DNA from: Thermacetogenium sp. UBA4966
GTDB lineage: Bacteria > Bacillota > DSM-12270 > Thermacetogeniales > Thermacetogeniaceae
Length of the DNA: 51,565 nt
Assembly: GCA_002397275.1 (NCBI GenBank)
Contig: DHAA01000046.1
Span: 18,304 to 69,868 of the forward strand
Reading direction: 5' to 3'
Shown: positions 41,470 to 50,500 of the stretch, piece after piece
Layout of the letters: each line of letters opens with the position of its first letter
How positions within the stretch are numbered: position 1 is the stretch's first letter
The notes under the pieces: model-generated
What the model was told of the DNA's origin: nothing
Databases searched by the model: none
Seen by the model: only the letters and a program-made list of their open reading frames with translations
Translations under genes and position numbers: made by a program

Positions 41470-41781
41470 TAAGCTTATCATTTATATTAATATTTTTCAA
41501 GTTAAAGGAAAGAACCAAGACAAAAATATTTGGCACGGGCAGGCGTCAGCGGCGCGATTTGGCCGGTTTGATAGGGACCGGTCTGCCACAAGCATAACAA
41601 CTATACAATAAATTTATATAGAATTAATCAGTGATTTATCTGTTTATAAGATTGGAGCGCTAAAATAAATCAACTTAAGTTTTTGGTCGGTATTCCCTAT
41701 ATTTGACGAAGGGAGAGGATGATTGCGCATGCAGTTCACAGAAGCGGCGGCAGTTAAACGGATGCCGCGCACAGTGGCCGT

Positions 41782-44220
41782 TTGCAGAGTGCTTTGTCTT
41801 TTTCTGCCCCTTACTCTATGCTGTTCTCCATCGCTGCCCCCCCGGTCTCGGCCTTGGCCGCGGAAAGCAGTATGAATGCGTTGAAACAGCAAAAGGTGGC
41901 AGAGGAGCGCAAGCTGAGGATTTCCGTGATATCCGACGTGCATTTGTTCCCGAAGTCCATGATCGATGAAAACTCTGCGGACTATATAAAGGCGCTGAAC
42001 AGTGACCGCAAGATGTTCTCTGAAAGCGAAGCCATTCTGGACGGCGCTCTGCAGATCATAGGGGCCGATAAGCCTGACGTGCTTTTGATCGCCGGCGATT
42101 TAACCAAGGACGGCGAACTTAAAAGCGCAAAGATGCTGGCCGAGAAATTGTCTGCGCTCAAGCAGGGCTTGCGCGCTCAGGGCACAGACACAGAGATCTA
42201 TCTTGTGCCCGGGAACCATGACGTAAACAACCGCAACGCAAAAGATTACTCCTCAGGGACAGCGGTGGACACCGACAGAGTAACGCCTGAAAACTTCAAA
42301 GATATTTTTGCAGAATTCGGCTTTGCCAACTCTGTTGAGGCCTTTCAGCCCGCCCCAGGCAAGAAAGCCGGCGGACTCTCTTATGTGGCGCGTCCCAGGG
42401 ACGGCTTTACGGTCATCGCCATCGACACATGCAAATACAGCGCGGATGCGACCGCCGGCGGCAAGGACATCCAGGAAACAGGGGGCAGCCTCAGCGCGGA
42501 TCTGCTGGCCTGGATCAAGTCAAAGGCCGGCGAAGCCAGGGACAGGGGGGACACCGTTATAGCGATGTCACACCATGGCCTTGTGCCTCACTTCGATTAC
42601 GAGCCGGTAGTCTTCTCCGATTATCTGGTGGACGATTATGTAAACGTCAGCAAACAGCTTCACGAGGCAGGCATTACTTATATTTTTACCGGTCATATGC
42701 ACGCCAACGATATCGCCGCCCTTTCTCCGAACGACAGCAATACGCTGTACGATATTCAGACAGGCTCGCTTGTTACCTACCCATCCCCGCTTCGCCTCGT
42801 CGAGATCAGCAACAAAAAGGAAGGCCATAAGATCAAGGAAACGCTGGCAATAAAGACAAAGTACGTCAAGAAAATTGAACACGCAGATCCTGATAGCGGC
42901 GAAAAAATCACCGACCTTGCCGCTTACGGCAAGAATAAAACAGCGCTCTCCGCGGCTCTGGCCAAAAACATGGCCGGAGGAATGCTTGGCGAATACATTT
43001 ATGCGATCCAAAACAAAGGGGGCGTTAAAAATTTCCTTCAAGAAAAACTGGGTAAAGAAGATATCAACGCCTATGCCGGCGGCATTATCTTCGGTTCTTT
43101 GCAGAATGGCGTCGACGTTCAGGCTGAAGGGGTCACGCTCACCCTAAAATACGACGCCGCGGCAAAGAGAATTGTGATCAGCGGCAGCGGCAGCGAGCTG
43201 TATATCACCAAGGAGAATCTGGAGAATGTTCTGATCGAGGACTTATTTAAGCAGATTGATGAAAAGATTCTCGCCAACCCCGCCTTGATTGACGAAACCC
43301 TCACCCGAATCATTGATAAGCCGGCATCTGCAATTGTTTATGATCAGAACGCGCAGGCAAAAACCTTCATTGATTTTGCAAACGCTGTTTATCAGGGACA
43401 CCTGGCAGGTGAAGAGGCCGCGGCGCCCTGGGTAACGGCCACAATCGCCGATGCCGGTTCCGGAGCTTTGCTCGACAAACTTGTCGCAGCGGCTGTCGAC
43501 CAATTGGCTGTCGAATTGAACACCTTAGGCGCGCAAGTAACCCTGGACATTGAAAATGCCGTAGATACCGACGGCACTCCTGTTGCGGCTTATCTTAAAA
43601 ACGCTTTCAAATCCAAGCTAAACAACCTTTCATCATTGCTGGCCCTGCTTGATACCAGGACATTGCTGAATGAAAATATCGGCATGCTTCTCTCCCACGA
43701 ATCGAAGTCACAGGCCAACATGTTTCTCTCCGGCCTCGCCGCATCGATGGCCATCGATAACAACTACAAAGAAGACAATAACACGGTCATCACCGCGGTG
43801 CGGAGCCTGCCGGCCACGCCGGTTTTTGTGGAGTCGGTCGCCGTGCCGGACGATATCATGGTTGAATACGGCGCCTTGCTGGATATGGTGCTGGGCAAGC
43901 TGCCCCAAACAGTGAGAATCACAGACAGCAATGGTGTGGAGCATATCGTCGGCGTAAGCTGGACGATAGAAGGCTATAATGGCAATAAACCCGGCGTTTA
44001 TACGGCTCTAGGAGTCCTTACGCTTCCCGAAGGGTTACAGCAGAGAGAGGGCTCTCCGGTTCAGGCGCAGATAAAGATCACTGTCCTGGAGAAGAAGGCG
44101 GAGAAAGATAAATCCCCCTCCACCGGCGACTACTCCTCTTACATCCCCGCAGGTACGCTCATTCTTGCCGCAGTCTGCTCCCGTTTCCTGCGGCGCAGAA
44201 AACGGAGCGGAGCAGAGTAG
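41782..44220 (+). CDS. secreted metallophosphoesterase with C-terminal Ig-like domain and sortase-type motif
   Basis: About 812 residues. The metallophosphoesterase domain (about 45-330) has the full motif set: ISDVHLF, GDLTKDG, PGNHDVNN, SHHGLVPH and GHMHAND. An unassigned region (about 350-680) and an Ig-like domain follow (about 690-785). The C-terminus ends SPSTGD, a hydrophobic segment and RRRKRSGAE, which is a wall-anchoring layout; SPxTG/PPxTG motifs are known for the Clostridioides difficile sortase. The signal peptide is odd: this frame begins AAPPVSALA with no positively charged n-region, while a better n-region and core (MPRTVAVCRVLCLFLPLTL) lie in the next frame from the ATG at 41729. 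That makes a -1 frameshift within 41758-41873 likely. Confidence 0.8.
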   Translation: MQSALSFSAPYSMLFSIAAPPVSALAAESSMNALKQQKVAEERKLRISVISDVHLFPKSMIDENSADYIKALNSDRKMFSESEAILDGALQIIGADKPDVLLIAGDLTKDGELKSAKMLAEKLSALKQGLRAQGTDTEIYLVPGNHDVNNRNAKDYSSGTAVDTDRVTPENFKDIFAEFGFANSVEAFQPAPGKKAGGLSYVARPRDGFTVIAIDTCKYSADATAGGKDIQETGGSLSADLLAWIKSKAGEARDRGDTVIAMSHHGLVPHFDYEPVVFSDYLVDDYVNVSKQLHEAGITYIFTGHMHANDIAALSPNDSNTLYDIQTGSLVTYPSPLRLVEISNKKEGHKIKETLAIKTKYVKKIEHADPDSGEKITDLAAYGKNKTALSAALAKNMAGGMLGEYIYAIQNKGGVKNFLQEKLGKEDINAYAGGIIFGSLQNGVDVQAEGVTLTLKYDAAAKRIVISGSGSELYITKENLENVLIEDLFKQIDEKILANPALIDETLTRIIDKPASAIVYDQNAQAKTFIDFANAVYQGHLAGEEAAAPWVTATIADAGSGALLDKLVAAAVDQLAVELNTLGAQVTLDIENAVDTDGTPVAAYLKNAFKSKLNNLSSLLALLDTRTLLNENIGMLLSHESKSQANMFLSGLAASMAIDNNYKEDNNTVITAVRSLPATPVFVESVAVPDDIMVEYGALLDMVLGKLPQTVRITDSNGVEHIVGVSWTIEGYNGNKPGVYTALGVLTLPEGLQQREGSPVQAQIKITVLEKKAEKDKSPSTGDYSSYIPAGTLILAAVCSRFLRRRKRSGAE

Positions 44221-44294
44221 GCGCCTAGTGCAAAAGCGGTAAGGCCGCGGTCAACACCGGTTAGAAACACAATTTAGCTATGAAGATTTTCGCA

Positions 44295-44326
44295 GTAACC
44301 CTGTATAATCAGCGGGGTTACTTTTT
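44295..44326 (+). terminator. rho-independent terminator of the metallophosphoesterase gene
   Basis: GTAACCC/GGGTTAC 7-bp stem with a 13-base loop, followed by TTTTT, 75 bases after the stop. Confidence 0.75.
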
Positions 44327-44423
44327 CATTTGCCATACCGCAGGAGGTTTTCTGTTATAATTTGATCACAATCAGGTAATTGGAAAAAACACCTGCTTCG
44401 ATAAAGGTTTTTTATTGAAAACC

Positions 44424-44543
44424 ATGAACGAGCGCTGCATTATGTTAAAGAGAAAAAGAGATGAGCCGGTTCATCATATCATCTCGCCGTTCTGTCAGGA
44501 CCTTTACTCATGTCCCAGGTATTATTACATTTTGAAGCGATAG
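44424..44543 (+). CDS. doubtful 39-residue ORF
   Basis: ATG at 44424 opens a 39-codon frame with basic residues (MLKRKRDEP from codon 7) and three Cys. A TATAAT-like sequence lies 60 bases upstream, but the ribosome-binding site is poor. It could be a remnant or chance. I list it only because nothing else occupies this gap. Confidence 0.15.
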   Translation: MNERCIMLKRKRDEPVHHIISPFCQDLYSCPRYYYILKR

Positions 44544-44738
44544 CTTGCAATTATAAAGTTGGGATGCAAATTTCTACCTATCCGGCACCCTACCTCAGTT
44601 GCATTTATTTTGACTATACCACGCTTTACCACATAATAAAAGCACACCTTTCCCCAAGCGAAGGCCTGCCTTTTTGAAATTATAGCGGAAAAAATTTTTA
44701 AATTGGATTATCATATGTAGACCTGCAGGAATCATCCT

Positions 44739-45224
44739 TTATTTATAATACCAATTAGGCATGCTATTTCTGAAATTGTTATAATGATAAAAAGCCTTGC
44801 TACATATTCTAACCATATTTTCAATTTCAGCTTGTCCAAATCTTTCAGCCCATTTTATGGAATACAGAGCAGCGTGTGCCACATAGACGGCAAGAATATC
44901 CCAAAAATCATCCGACACATCATCATTAAAGTAAGCGTCAATTTGTCCAATACAATAAGGGATGCTTACGTCTGTTCCGAAACTTTCAAGTTTATAAAAC
45001 TCCTCGTAAGGGTCTCCAATTTCCCAACGATTGAAATCTATCACGCCAATCTTATTTCCAGGGGTCAATATTAAGTTGCCCGGATGAAAATCTCCGTGCT
45101 GATAGACCGGCGGCCTGGACCAAATTTTATGTATATTTTGATTAATAAATTCAATGGCGATTTCGTCACCTTGAATTCTATGCTCTGATTCGATATATTT
45201 CTGAAGTTGCAATTTCTTCTTCAA
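44739..45224 (-). pseudogene. C-terminal part of an APH/choline-kinase-type phosphotransferase
   Basis: A 161-residue ORF that matches the second half of a Firmicute phosphotransferase: the family linker EFINQNIHKIWSRPPVYQHGDFHPGN (catalytic HGDxHxxN, about 36-50) and the metal-binding VIDFNRWEIGDPYEEF. Members are normally about 260-300 residues; the N-terminal lobe with the nucleotide-binding Lys and P-loop is missing, and the frame begins mid-family at a TTG. It begins 39 bases downstream of the ABC ATPase stop, on the same strand, as if a deletion joined the two. It is unlikely to be active; it could be the relic of an antibiotic- or antibiotic-like-compound kinase. Confidence 0.7.
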
Positions 45225-45263
45225 AAGTCGTTTGAAGATATTGAGGAACTGGCCTTGAAAAGT

Positions 45264-46022
45264 TTATATCGCCATCTCACGCATTCTGTCGCTTACTTTT
45301 TGGGTTCGGCTGTCCAGGTCCTCTTTGCGAAACTTCGTCAGCTGAAATTCACTCAAAATTTTGCCGTCCTGCATAAACAAAACCCGCCCGGCTCTGGCGG
45401 CAACCCTGGCGTCATGCGTTACCAGCATAACAGCCGTTCCACCCGCATTGATTTCCGATACAATATCCATAATGTCCTCCGCTGCCTTCGAGTTGAGAGC
45501 GCCGGTTGGTTCATCTCCAAAAATGATCTCCGGGGTGCTCATCAGGGCGCGGCAGATTCCGGCGCGCTGGAGTTGACCGCCCGACACCTGTGTGACGTCC
45601 CGTTTTTCCAGTCCGGCGATACCTGTTTTGCGCATCAGGTCCTGTGCTTTGCGGGTAATCCCCGTCGCGTTCCCGCGATTATCGCGTAAAGAGGGAAGAA
45701 CAATGTTATCCAGAATATTCAGGTTTCTGAGCAGGGTCGGCTGCTGGAATATAAAGCCCATTTGGCGTCTGCGCATGTCGGCCAGCTCGTTTTCCTTTAG
45801 CTCCGACAAATCTCTGCCCAAAAAATAAACGCTTCCTTTACTGGTGGTATCCATCCCGCTGAGCGCAAACAGCAGCGTGGATTTACCTGAGCCGGACGGC
45901 CCCATCACAGCGACAAATTCACCATCGCCTATTTGGGCGCTCACACCGTCTAAAGTGCGGCACTGCTGATCCCCCTCGCCGAAGGTCTTGACGATATTTT
46001 CACATCTAATAATATTTTTCAT
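45264..46022 (-). CDS. ABC transporter ATPase (LolD/MacB type)
   Basis: A 252-residue ATPase: Walker A GPSGSGKST (about 41-49), Q-loop in IFQQPTLLRNL, signature VSGGQLQRAGICRAL, Walker B IIFGDEPTGALNSK and H-loop VTHDARV. The GDEPTGALNS form is that of ATPases partnered with FtsX-type permeases, which exclude antimicrobial peptides or export other substrates rather than pumping through a channel. It pairs with the permease immediately upstream. The ATG lies 4 bases after the real (frameshifted) end of the permease, with AAAGGAG for the ribosome. The substrate is unknown, but its operon carries TetR and MFS genes. Confidence 0.9.
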   Translation of the reverse strand: MKNIIRCENIVKTFGEGDQQCRTLDGVSAQIGDGEFVAVMGPSGSGKSTLLFALSGMDTTSKGSVYFLGRDLSELKENELADMRRRQMGFIFQQPTLLRNLNILDNIVLPSLRDNRGNATGITRKAQDLMRKTGIAGLEKRDVTQVSGGQLQRAGICRALMSTPEIIFGDEPTGALNSKAAEDIMDIVSEINAGGTAVMLVTHDARVAARAGRVLFMQDGKILSEFQLTKFRKEDLDSRTQKVSDRMREMAI

Positions 46023-46026
46023 TGCG

Positions 46027-46211
46027 CTACTCCTTTATGTTTTCTGATATGCGAATACTCCCGGCGCCCGACAAGCCTATTCTTGTCGCGGCGATGACCA
46101 CCATCGCCATACTCAGCGGGCAAAGGACATAGGCGATCAGCGGGTTCACTATGAACTGGAAAGAGGAAACCCCAAACATGGAAATGAGCATACCCCCTAA
46201 AAACTCGCTAA
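46027..46211 (-). pseudogene. displaced C-terminal tail of the FtsX permease
   Basis: In the -1 frame after the T5 run (46200-46204 region), the minus strand encodes GGMLISMFGVSSFQFIVNP, then a hydrophobic run and SENIKE, and stops at 46027. This is the missing last transmembrane segment and tail of the permease. It ends 4 bases before the ATPase start, the normal operon spacing. One extra T would restore the gene to about 770 residues. Confidence 0.8.
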
Positions 46212-48332
46212 AAGCGTGCCCAGCAAAACACCCAGAATCATGACCAATCCGGCGCGAGACAGATATTGCCTCTTAATATCTGAATTGGTAAAGCCTAACG
46301 ACTTCATAACCGCAATGGAGTACCGATCCTTGACCAGCAGCATTTTCATGAATAACAGGATAATCAGGGCGCTGATCAGCAATGCCGCGGCGACAGCCGT
46401 ATAGGAAGCTTTTTTAACGGCGTCGATGGTCGAACCATAAACCTGCGCCAGGTATTCCTCTATGCCGGCGACCTTGGCGTAAGTAAAGGCGCCCGCATAC
46501 TCTTCGACTTCTGTCTCCGGTAAAGCGCTGTCCGTAAACTCAGCGGCAATCGTATACCATAAAATTTCTGCCGAATTGTCGCTGAATATCGCCTTGGCTG
46601 TTTTACCGCCATTGGTAACATCCGAGTATATTCCGCATACGGTAAGGCTTTTTTCTTTCCCGCCAAGCAGCAGTGTGATCGTGTCCCCCACCGTTTTGCC
46701 CAGTTCGTCGGTGTTGATGCCCGACAGCGCGATCTCATCCCCCGTTTCAGGCGCTTTGCCTTTTGTGTATTGTATGGGGAAAACCGAATGGTCGCCCAGT
46801 TCCACCTTAATGCGCTCCGGCGTACCCTGCTCGGTTTTTACTTCGAACATTTTACTTACCAAAACCACATGCCTGGCGATGGAATCGTCATCTTTCATCG
46901 CCTCATTTATTTCGGCGGCTTTTCGCTCCATATGGTCTGTCTGCTGGATGCTAATCAGCATATCGCAGTTTCCTATCCCCATGTAAGTAATAAAATCTGC
47001 GGAAGAAATCGTTGAGTAGATATTCTGCGGAACAATCATGATAAAGGAGGCGATGACCAGCACCGCCAGCATGGTGGCATAGAGCTTTTTTCTGCCAAGG
47101 ACATCCTTGACCCCCAGGAAAACGTTTGTGCTCAGCAAACGGTTCTGGCTAAGCGTAAACCGCCCGGCGCCAGCCGGTTTTTCCTGTATGGCGCCAAAAC
47201 GAACGGCCTCCGCGGGGGATATCTTGCGAAAACGCCGCAGCACCAAACTCACAAAGGCGATGATGGCGAGGAACACAGCCGCCACGCCTGCAATTGCAAA
47301 TAATAAGGCCAGTGAAGCATTTTCAGCGTTACCCATATACAGCCTGATATTTTCAAGAAGAATGCCTTTGAAAAGAAACGACAAAGCAAATCCGGCCAGG
47401 CACCCGAAAAGCCCAAGAGCGGCATATTTGGCATGGTAGATCCTCTTGATATCGGAAACCCGCAGCCCGATGGCTTTCATCACGCCGATTTCTCGGGTTT
47501 CATCCTCAATTTTCGCCAGCAGGGTGAAGCGGATACACAGGAAGGCGACGATGACCACAAGGACGCTGACCAGCAGCAGCACCGCAATCATCATGCCGTC
47601 CGCTATAGCGCTCAGCATCCTGAAAAGCGGATAGGTTACCGTCGGCCCGTTGGCTTCGAGACCCGCGGCAATATAGGCCGCTTCGAATGCGCCAAGTTTC
47701 TCTAAATCTTTTAAGCGAAACTCGATCAGGTACTCTACCGCACCCAAATTTCTTATCTGGGCATAATCGTTTTCACTGACTAAAAAGCGTTTGGAGGTGG
47801 ACAGCGCAGAGTTCATCTGTGAGTCGCGCAAAAATCCGGCCACCTTAAATTCCTTTCCGCAAATAACGGCTGTATCGCCCCTCTTCGCAGTACCGTCTTT
47901 CATGTAGGCGATAGGAACATAAAGCTCCCCGTCGGACACATGAATAACGTTTCCATCCAAATCCAGCAAATAATCAAACCTCTCGTTTTGTGTGGCAAGG
48001 CCGTTATCCTGCACGCTGTCCACAAGTGAATTTTCGCCAAGAACAATCTGGGAACCATCCACATTGAGAAATTCCAGAATCTGAAACTCCTCCACATTAC
48101 CGTTCTGCCCGGCAAATTTCAACAGCCTTTCGGTATTGATATCCCCTGAGTGCATTTGCAGGAAATGCGCCGTTTTTGCTTGCAGCATCATGGAATCAAT
48201 GGCGCCAAACAGGTTGACAACCAGCACCGCCGCCAGAGATACCAGCAAAGCCGCTGCAATAATAAACGCCGCAATGGTAAGAGTAATGACCTTGCTTCTC
48301 CAGACGTCGTTACGAATAATCCTCAGGTACAT
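46197..48332 (-). CDS. FtsX-type ABC permease, C-terminus lost by frameshift
   Basis: 711 residues to a premature stop. N-terminal membrane segment (about 17-42), a large extracellular MacB-like periplasmic domain, three segments (about 245-380) forming the first FtsX domain, a second segment-domain block (about 425-600) and two segments of a second FtsX domain (about 635-705); the last segment and tail continue in another frame. FtsX/MacB permeases couple ATP hydrolysis outside the lipid bilayer to export of peptides or lipids. The ATG (48332) overlaps the MFS stop region by 10 bases. The break at GCG AGT TTT TAG lies in a T5 run. Paired with the 45264-46022 ATPase. Confidence 0.85.
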   Translation of the reverse strand: MYLRIIRNDVWRSKVITLTIAAFIIAAALLVSLAAVLVVNLFGAIDSMMLQAKTAHFLQMHSGDINTERLLKFAGQNGNVEEFQILEFLNVDGSQIVLGENSLVDSVQDNGLATQNERFDYLLDLDGNVIHVSDGELYVPIAYMKDGTAKRGDTAVICGKEFKVAGFLRDSQMNSALSTSKRFLVSENDYAQIRNLGAVEYLIEFRLKDLEKLGAFEAAYIAAGLEANGPTVTYPLFRMLSAIADGMMIAVLLLVSVLVVIVAFLCIRFTLLAKIEDETREIGVMKAIGLRVSDIKRIYHAKYAALGLFGCLAGFALSFLFKGILLENIRLYMGNAENASLALLFAIAGVAAVFLAIIAFVSLVLRRFRKISPAEAVRFGAIQEKPAGAGRFTLSQNRLLSTNVFLGVKDVLGRKKLYATMLAVLVIASFIMIVPQNIYSTISSADFITYMGIGNCDMLISIQQTDHMERKAAEINEAMKDDDSIARHVVLVSKMFEVKTEQGTPERIKVELGDHSVFPIQYTKGKAPETGDEIALSGINTDELGKTVGDTITLLLGGKEKSLTVCGIYSDVTNGGKTAKAIFSDNSAEILWYTIAAEFTDSALPETEVEEYAGAFTYAKVAGIEEYLAQVYGSTIDAVKKASYTAVAAALLISALIILLFMKMLLVKDRYSIAVMKSLGFTNSDIKRQYLSRAGLVMILGVLLGTLLASF

Positions 48333-49615
48333 ACGCCACCTCTTTTTTCCAATCCGCGCACGGATTTTATTTGATAAAGGACAATAGCGGTTAACGAGAG
48401 CAACACACCGGAGACTATGATAAGAAAGCCGGTTCCGCGCCCCATTCCCGTGCCGATTATTTTTCCCACGCTGCCGGCAAGCATCCCACCCTCCAGCAAG
48501 AGCGGTGTGAACACATAATCAGCCAGAACCCCCGAAACCGCGTAGGCGACCACATATCCAAACTGTGATATGATGCCGATCAGCCCCCACACGCGGCCCT
48601 GCACGGCATTGTCGATATTTGTGCGGATAAGATAATCGATGCTGGCGTTTGCCAATGGAAGCATGGCGAAAAAGAGAAAGCCAAAGCTGCAGATAAAGAC
48701 CATGTTCTCACGCATCCCAAATCCCGCCATAAACAGTCCTGCCATAAACAGCGCTCCTGAAAGAATTTTAGCGTGACCTTTTCTGATGGAAACAAGCCCG
48801 ATCATCATGGCGGCGGCAAGCATTCCCGCAGCGGAAATGGTTGTCCCTGTGCCCAGGGCCGCGCTGTCGGCAAAGCCTAAAATCATAGGCGTGGAAAGCG
48901 TTTGAATAAATCCAAGACAGAATGTGAGAACGGTACCCATCAGGGTAAGAACAAACACGCCCCGGTTTTGGCGCAAAGCTGACCACCCGCCTTTAAACTC
49001 ATACCAAAAAGCATTTTTCTCTCCCCGCACGACAGAGATAAGCCCCTTGCGCACGGCAAGAGTGGAGGCAATCGTTACAAATATGGTGCAGATATCAATC
49101 ACAATAAGCAGCCTTATATCTGAAACAGTCAGTAAGAATCCGGCTATGATCGGTGAAATCAAATACTTTGCCGAGCCTGCCACCTGCACCAGTCCGCTTG
49201 CTTTTGTAAACTGCTCTTCCGTAAGCAAGTCGGTAATCGTGGCCTTGTATGCAGGCTCCAGAAGCGACGTAAAGATGGAGCTGACGCATACGCCAACGCA
49301 AATCTGCCAGAACAGCGCTTCCCCACGCAGCATACAGAGTAGTATGAACAAAAGCCCTGCTGCGGAAAGGCTGTCGCCGCACACCATCAAAAGGCGGCGG
49401 TCGTATCGGTCTGCCAGCACCCCGGCTAGCGGGCTTAACAGTAAAGTAGGCATAAACGCTAACAATATAACAAGAGCGGTGGTGGACGCTAAACCCGTCT
49501 GCAGGTAGACATAAACCCCAAGGCCAAACGAGGTCAGCCCGCTGCCGATGGCCGAGATAAATTGGCCCGACCATAAAAGCAAAAACTTCCTAAACGATTT
49601 TCCCGAATTACTCAT
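48323..49615 (-). CDS. MFS transporter (12-segment, macrolide-efflux-like)
   Basis: A 430-residue membrane protein with about 12 hydrophobic segments and the MFS motif A form GVLADRYDRRLLM at about residues 65-77. Its overall layout resembles the MFS_3/MefA group of macrolide efflux pumps, but drug specificity cannot be read from the sequence. The ATG (49615) has AAAGAGG 6 bases upstream; a GTG 7 codons earlier overlaps the tetR stop and is less well placed. It is the second gene of an operon tetR-MFS-FtsX-ATPase. Confidence 0.85.
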   Translation of the reverse strand: MSNSGKSFRKFLLLWSGQFISAIGSGLTSFGLGVYVYLQTGLASTTALVILLAFMPTLLLSPLAGVLADRYDRRLLMVCGDSLSAAGLLFILLCMLRGEALFWQICVGVCVSSIFTSLLEPAYKATITDLLTEEQFTKASGLVQVAGSAKYLISPIIAGFLLTVSDIRLLIVIDICTIFVTIASTLAVRKGLISVVRGEKNAFWYEFKGGWSALRQNRGVFVLTLMGTVLTFCLGFIQTLSTPMILGFADSAALGTGTTISAAGMLAAAMMIGLVSIRKGHAKILSGALFMAGLFMAGFGMRENMVFICSFGFLFFAMLPLANASIDYLIRTNIDNAVQGRVWGLIGIISQFGYVVAYAVSGVLADYVFTPLLLEGGMLAGSVGKIIGTGMGRGTGFLIIVSGVLLSLTAIVLYQIKSVRGLEKRGGVCT

Positions 49616-49628
49616 AGGCGCTTCCTCT

Positions 49629-50252
49629 TTATTCACCGAACATGGCTACGACATTGGCGAAACTGCCCTCCCGCGCCCCGAATAGTCTCTCCGCGTTAAA
49701 GATAAACGCTTTAATTTTTGCGCTTCGCTCTAAGTCCGACATCTCCAGCATATCGCTGTCAAAAATCGTATTGAGGTAAGTGAAAACCATCTCCATGCAC
49801 TCATAAGGGAAAGGGGTATTGAGCAGCCCCTCCTTGATACCGTCACGAATGATCTCCGTCAATATCGGAGGAATGCTTTTCAGCATTGTTTTTTGGATTT
49901 TTTGGTGCATCAGGGCGTTCTGGGGCCTATGGATATGCTCCATCACGGTTGTGTTTTGTTCACTGATCTTGAGCGCTGCTACTGTACGCAGCAATCGCTC
50001 AGGTACAGGGACGCTTTTGTCCGAGGCCGCCTCCTTGGCAGCGCTTAATACGCGGGCATTGATGCGTTCAATCAGCGCGTCCATAATGTCCTCTTTTGAT
50101 TTGAAGTGGTAATACAGCGTTCCGCGCGCGATGCCGACCCTTTCAAGAATATCGTTTGTGCTTGTACCGTCGAAGCCCTTCAGGGTGAAAAGCTCCTCCG
50201 CGGCATCCAAAATTTCGTTTTTCCGTATTTCCGGATCTTTGACTATTCTCAT
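49629..50252 (-). CDS. TetR family transcriptional regulator
   Basis: A 207-residue repressor. The N-terminal DNA-binding domain (about 1-60) has the TetR form AAEELFTLKGFDGTSTNDI and the helix-turn-helix with VGIARGTLYYHFKSKEDI, as seen in efflux regulators. The C-terminal ligand-binding part is diverged, as usual. A near-palindrome (50297-50314) lies between its promoter and ATG and is the expected operator, so the gene is probably autoregulated together with the downstream MFS and ABC genes. The inducer is unknown. Confidence 0.9.
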   Translation of the reverse strand: MRIVKDPEIRKNEILDAAEELFTLKGFDGTSTNDILERVGIARGTLYYHFKSKEDIMDALIERINARVLSAAKEAASDKSVPVPERLLRTVAALKISEQNTTVMEHIHRPQNALMHQKIQKTMLKSIPPILTEIIRDGIKEGLLNTPFPYECMEMVFTYLNTIFDSDMLEMSDLERSAKIKAFIFNAERLFGAREGSFANVVAMFGE

Positions 50253-50296
50253 CTAATTCTCATACTCCTCATTATTTATACCGATCATTTTTAAAC

Positions 50297-50314
50297 CGGC
50301 CGATCTACCGACCG
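50297..50314. promoter_or_regulatory. TetR operator-like near-palindrome
   Basis: CGGCCGATCTACCGACCG, an 18-bp near-palindrome of the form CGGYCGRTNNAYCGRCCG. It lies 14 bases downstream of the -10 box, right where a bound repressor blocks transcription. Confidence 0.6.
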
Positions 50315-50327
50315 ACTGCCTGTCTAT

Positions 50328-50356
50328 AGAATATCCCTTTTTTCTCTTGGTGTCAA
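50328..50356 (-). promoter_or_regulatory. sigma-A promoter of the tetR-MFS-FtsX operon
   Basis: Perfect TTGACA (50356-50351), a 17-base spacer and TATTCT (50333-50328) on the minus strand, 76 bases before the tetR start. Confidence 0.7.
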
Positions 50357-50424
50357 TAGTTAAAAAAATCAGATTGAATAAGCGGCTTGTGAGGGATTCT
50401 TCGGAGGGCTCAAAAATGAGATAT

Positions 50425-50500
50425 CTACAATAAATTTGCTAATTTTTTTACCTTTGCTTCAATTGTCTTGATGACCTTAATAAATTCCTCGTCGCTTTTT
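50425..50500 (-). pseudogene. displaced C-terminal tail of the arsenate reductase fusion
   Basis: After the A5 run the other frame encodes SDEEFIKVIKTIEAK and more, ending LANLL at 50425. This is the normal end of thioredoxin-type ArsC proteins (DPxGKxDEEF...). Removing one A from the A5 run joins it to the main frame. Confidence 0.85.

Larger units (their letters stand above)
41067..41781. other. intergenic region between the ABC pair and the metallophosphoesterase
   Basis: 715 bases between divergent genes. It holds the two operator-like palindromes (41358-41373, 41454-41469), an A/T-rich stretch (41460-41530) and, from 41729, an alternative start region of the metallophosphoesterase gene. 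A possible minus-strand promoter for the ABC operon has TATAGT at 41377-41372 with a poor ACTTGT -35. I see no other gene. Confidence 0.5.
44221..44738. other. intergenic region after the metallophosphoesterase
   Basis: 518 bases between two convergent units. It has a terminator (44295-44326), a TATAAT-like box (about 44357) with a weak -35, and a 39-codon ORF (44424-44543). The rest is A/T-rich, with no other feature I can support. Confidence 0.5.

Noticed and set aside
44739..45224. Functional aminoglycoside phosphotransferase
   Set aside because: The N-terminal lobe with the nucleotide-binding residues is missing, so activity is unlikely.
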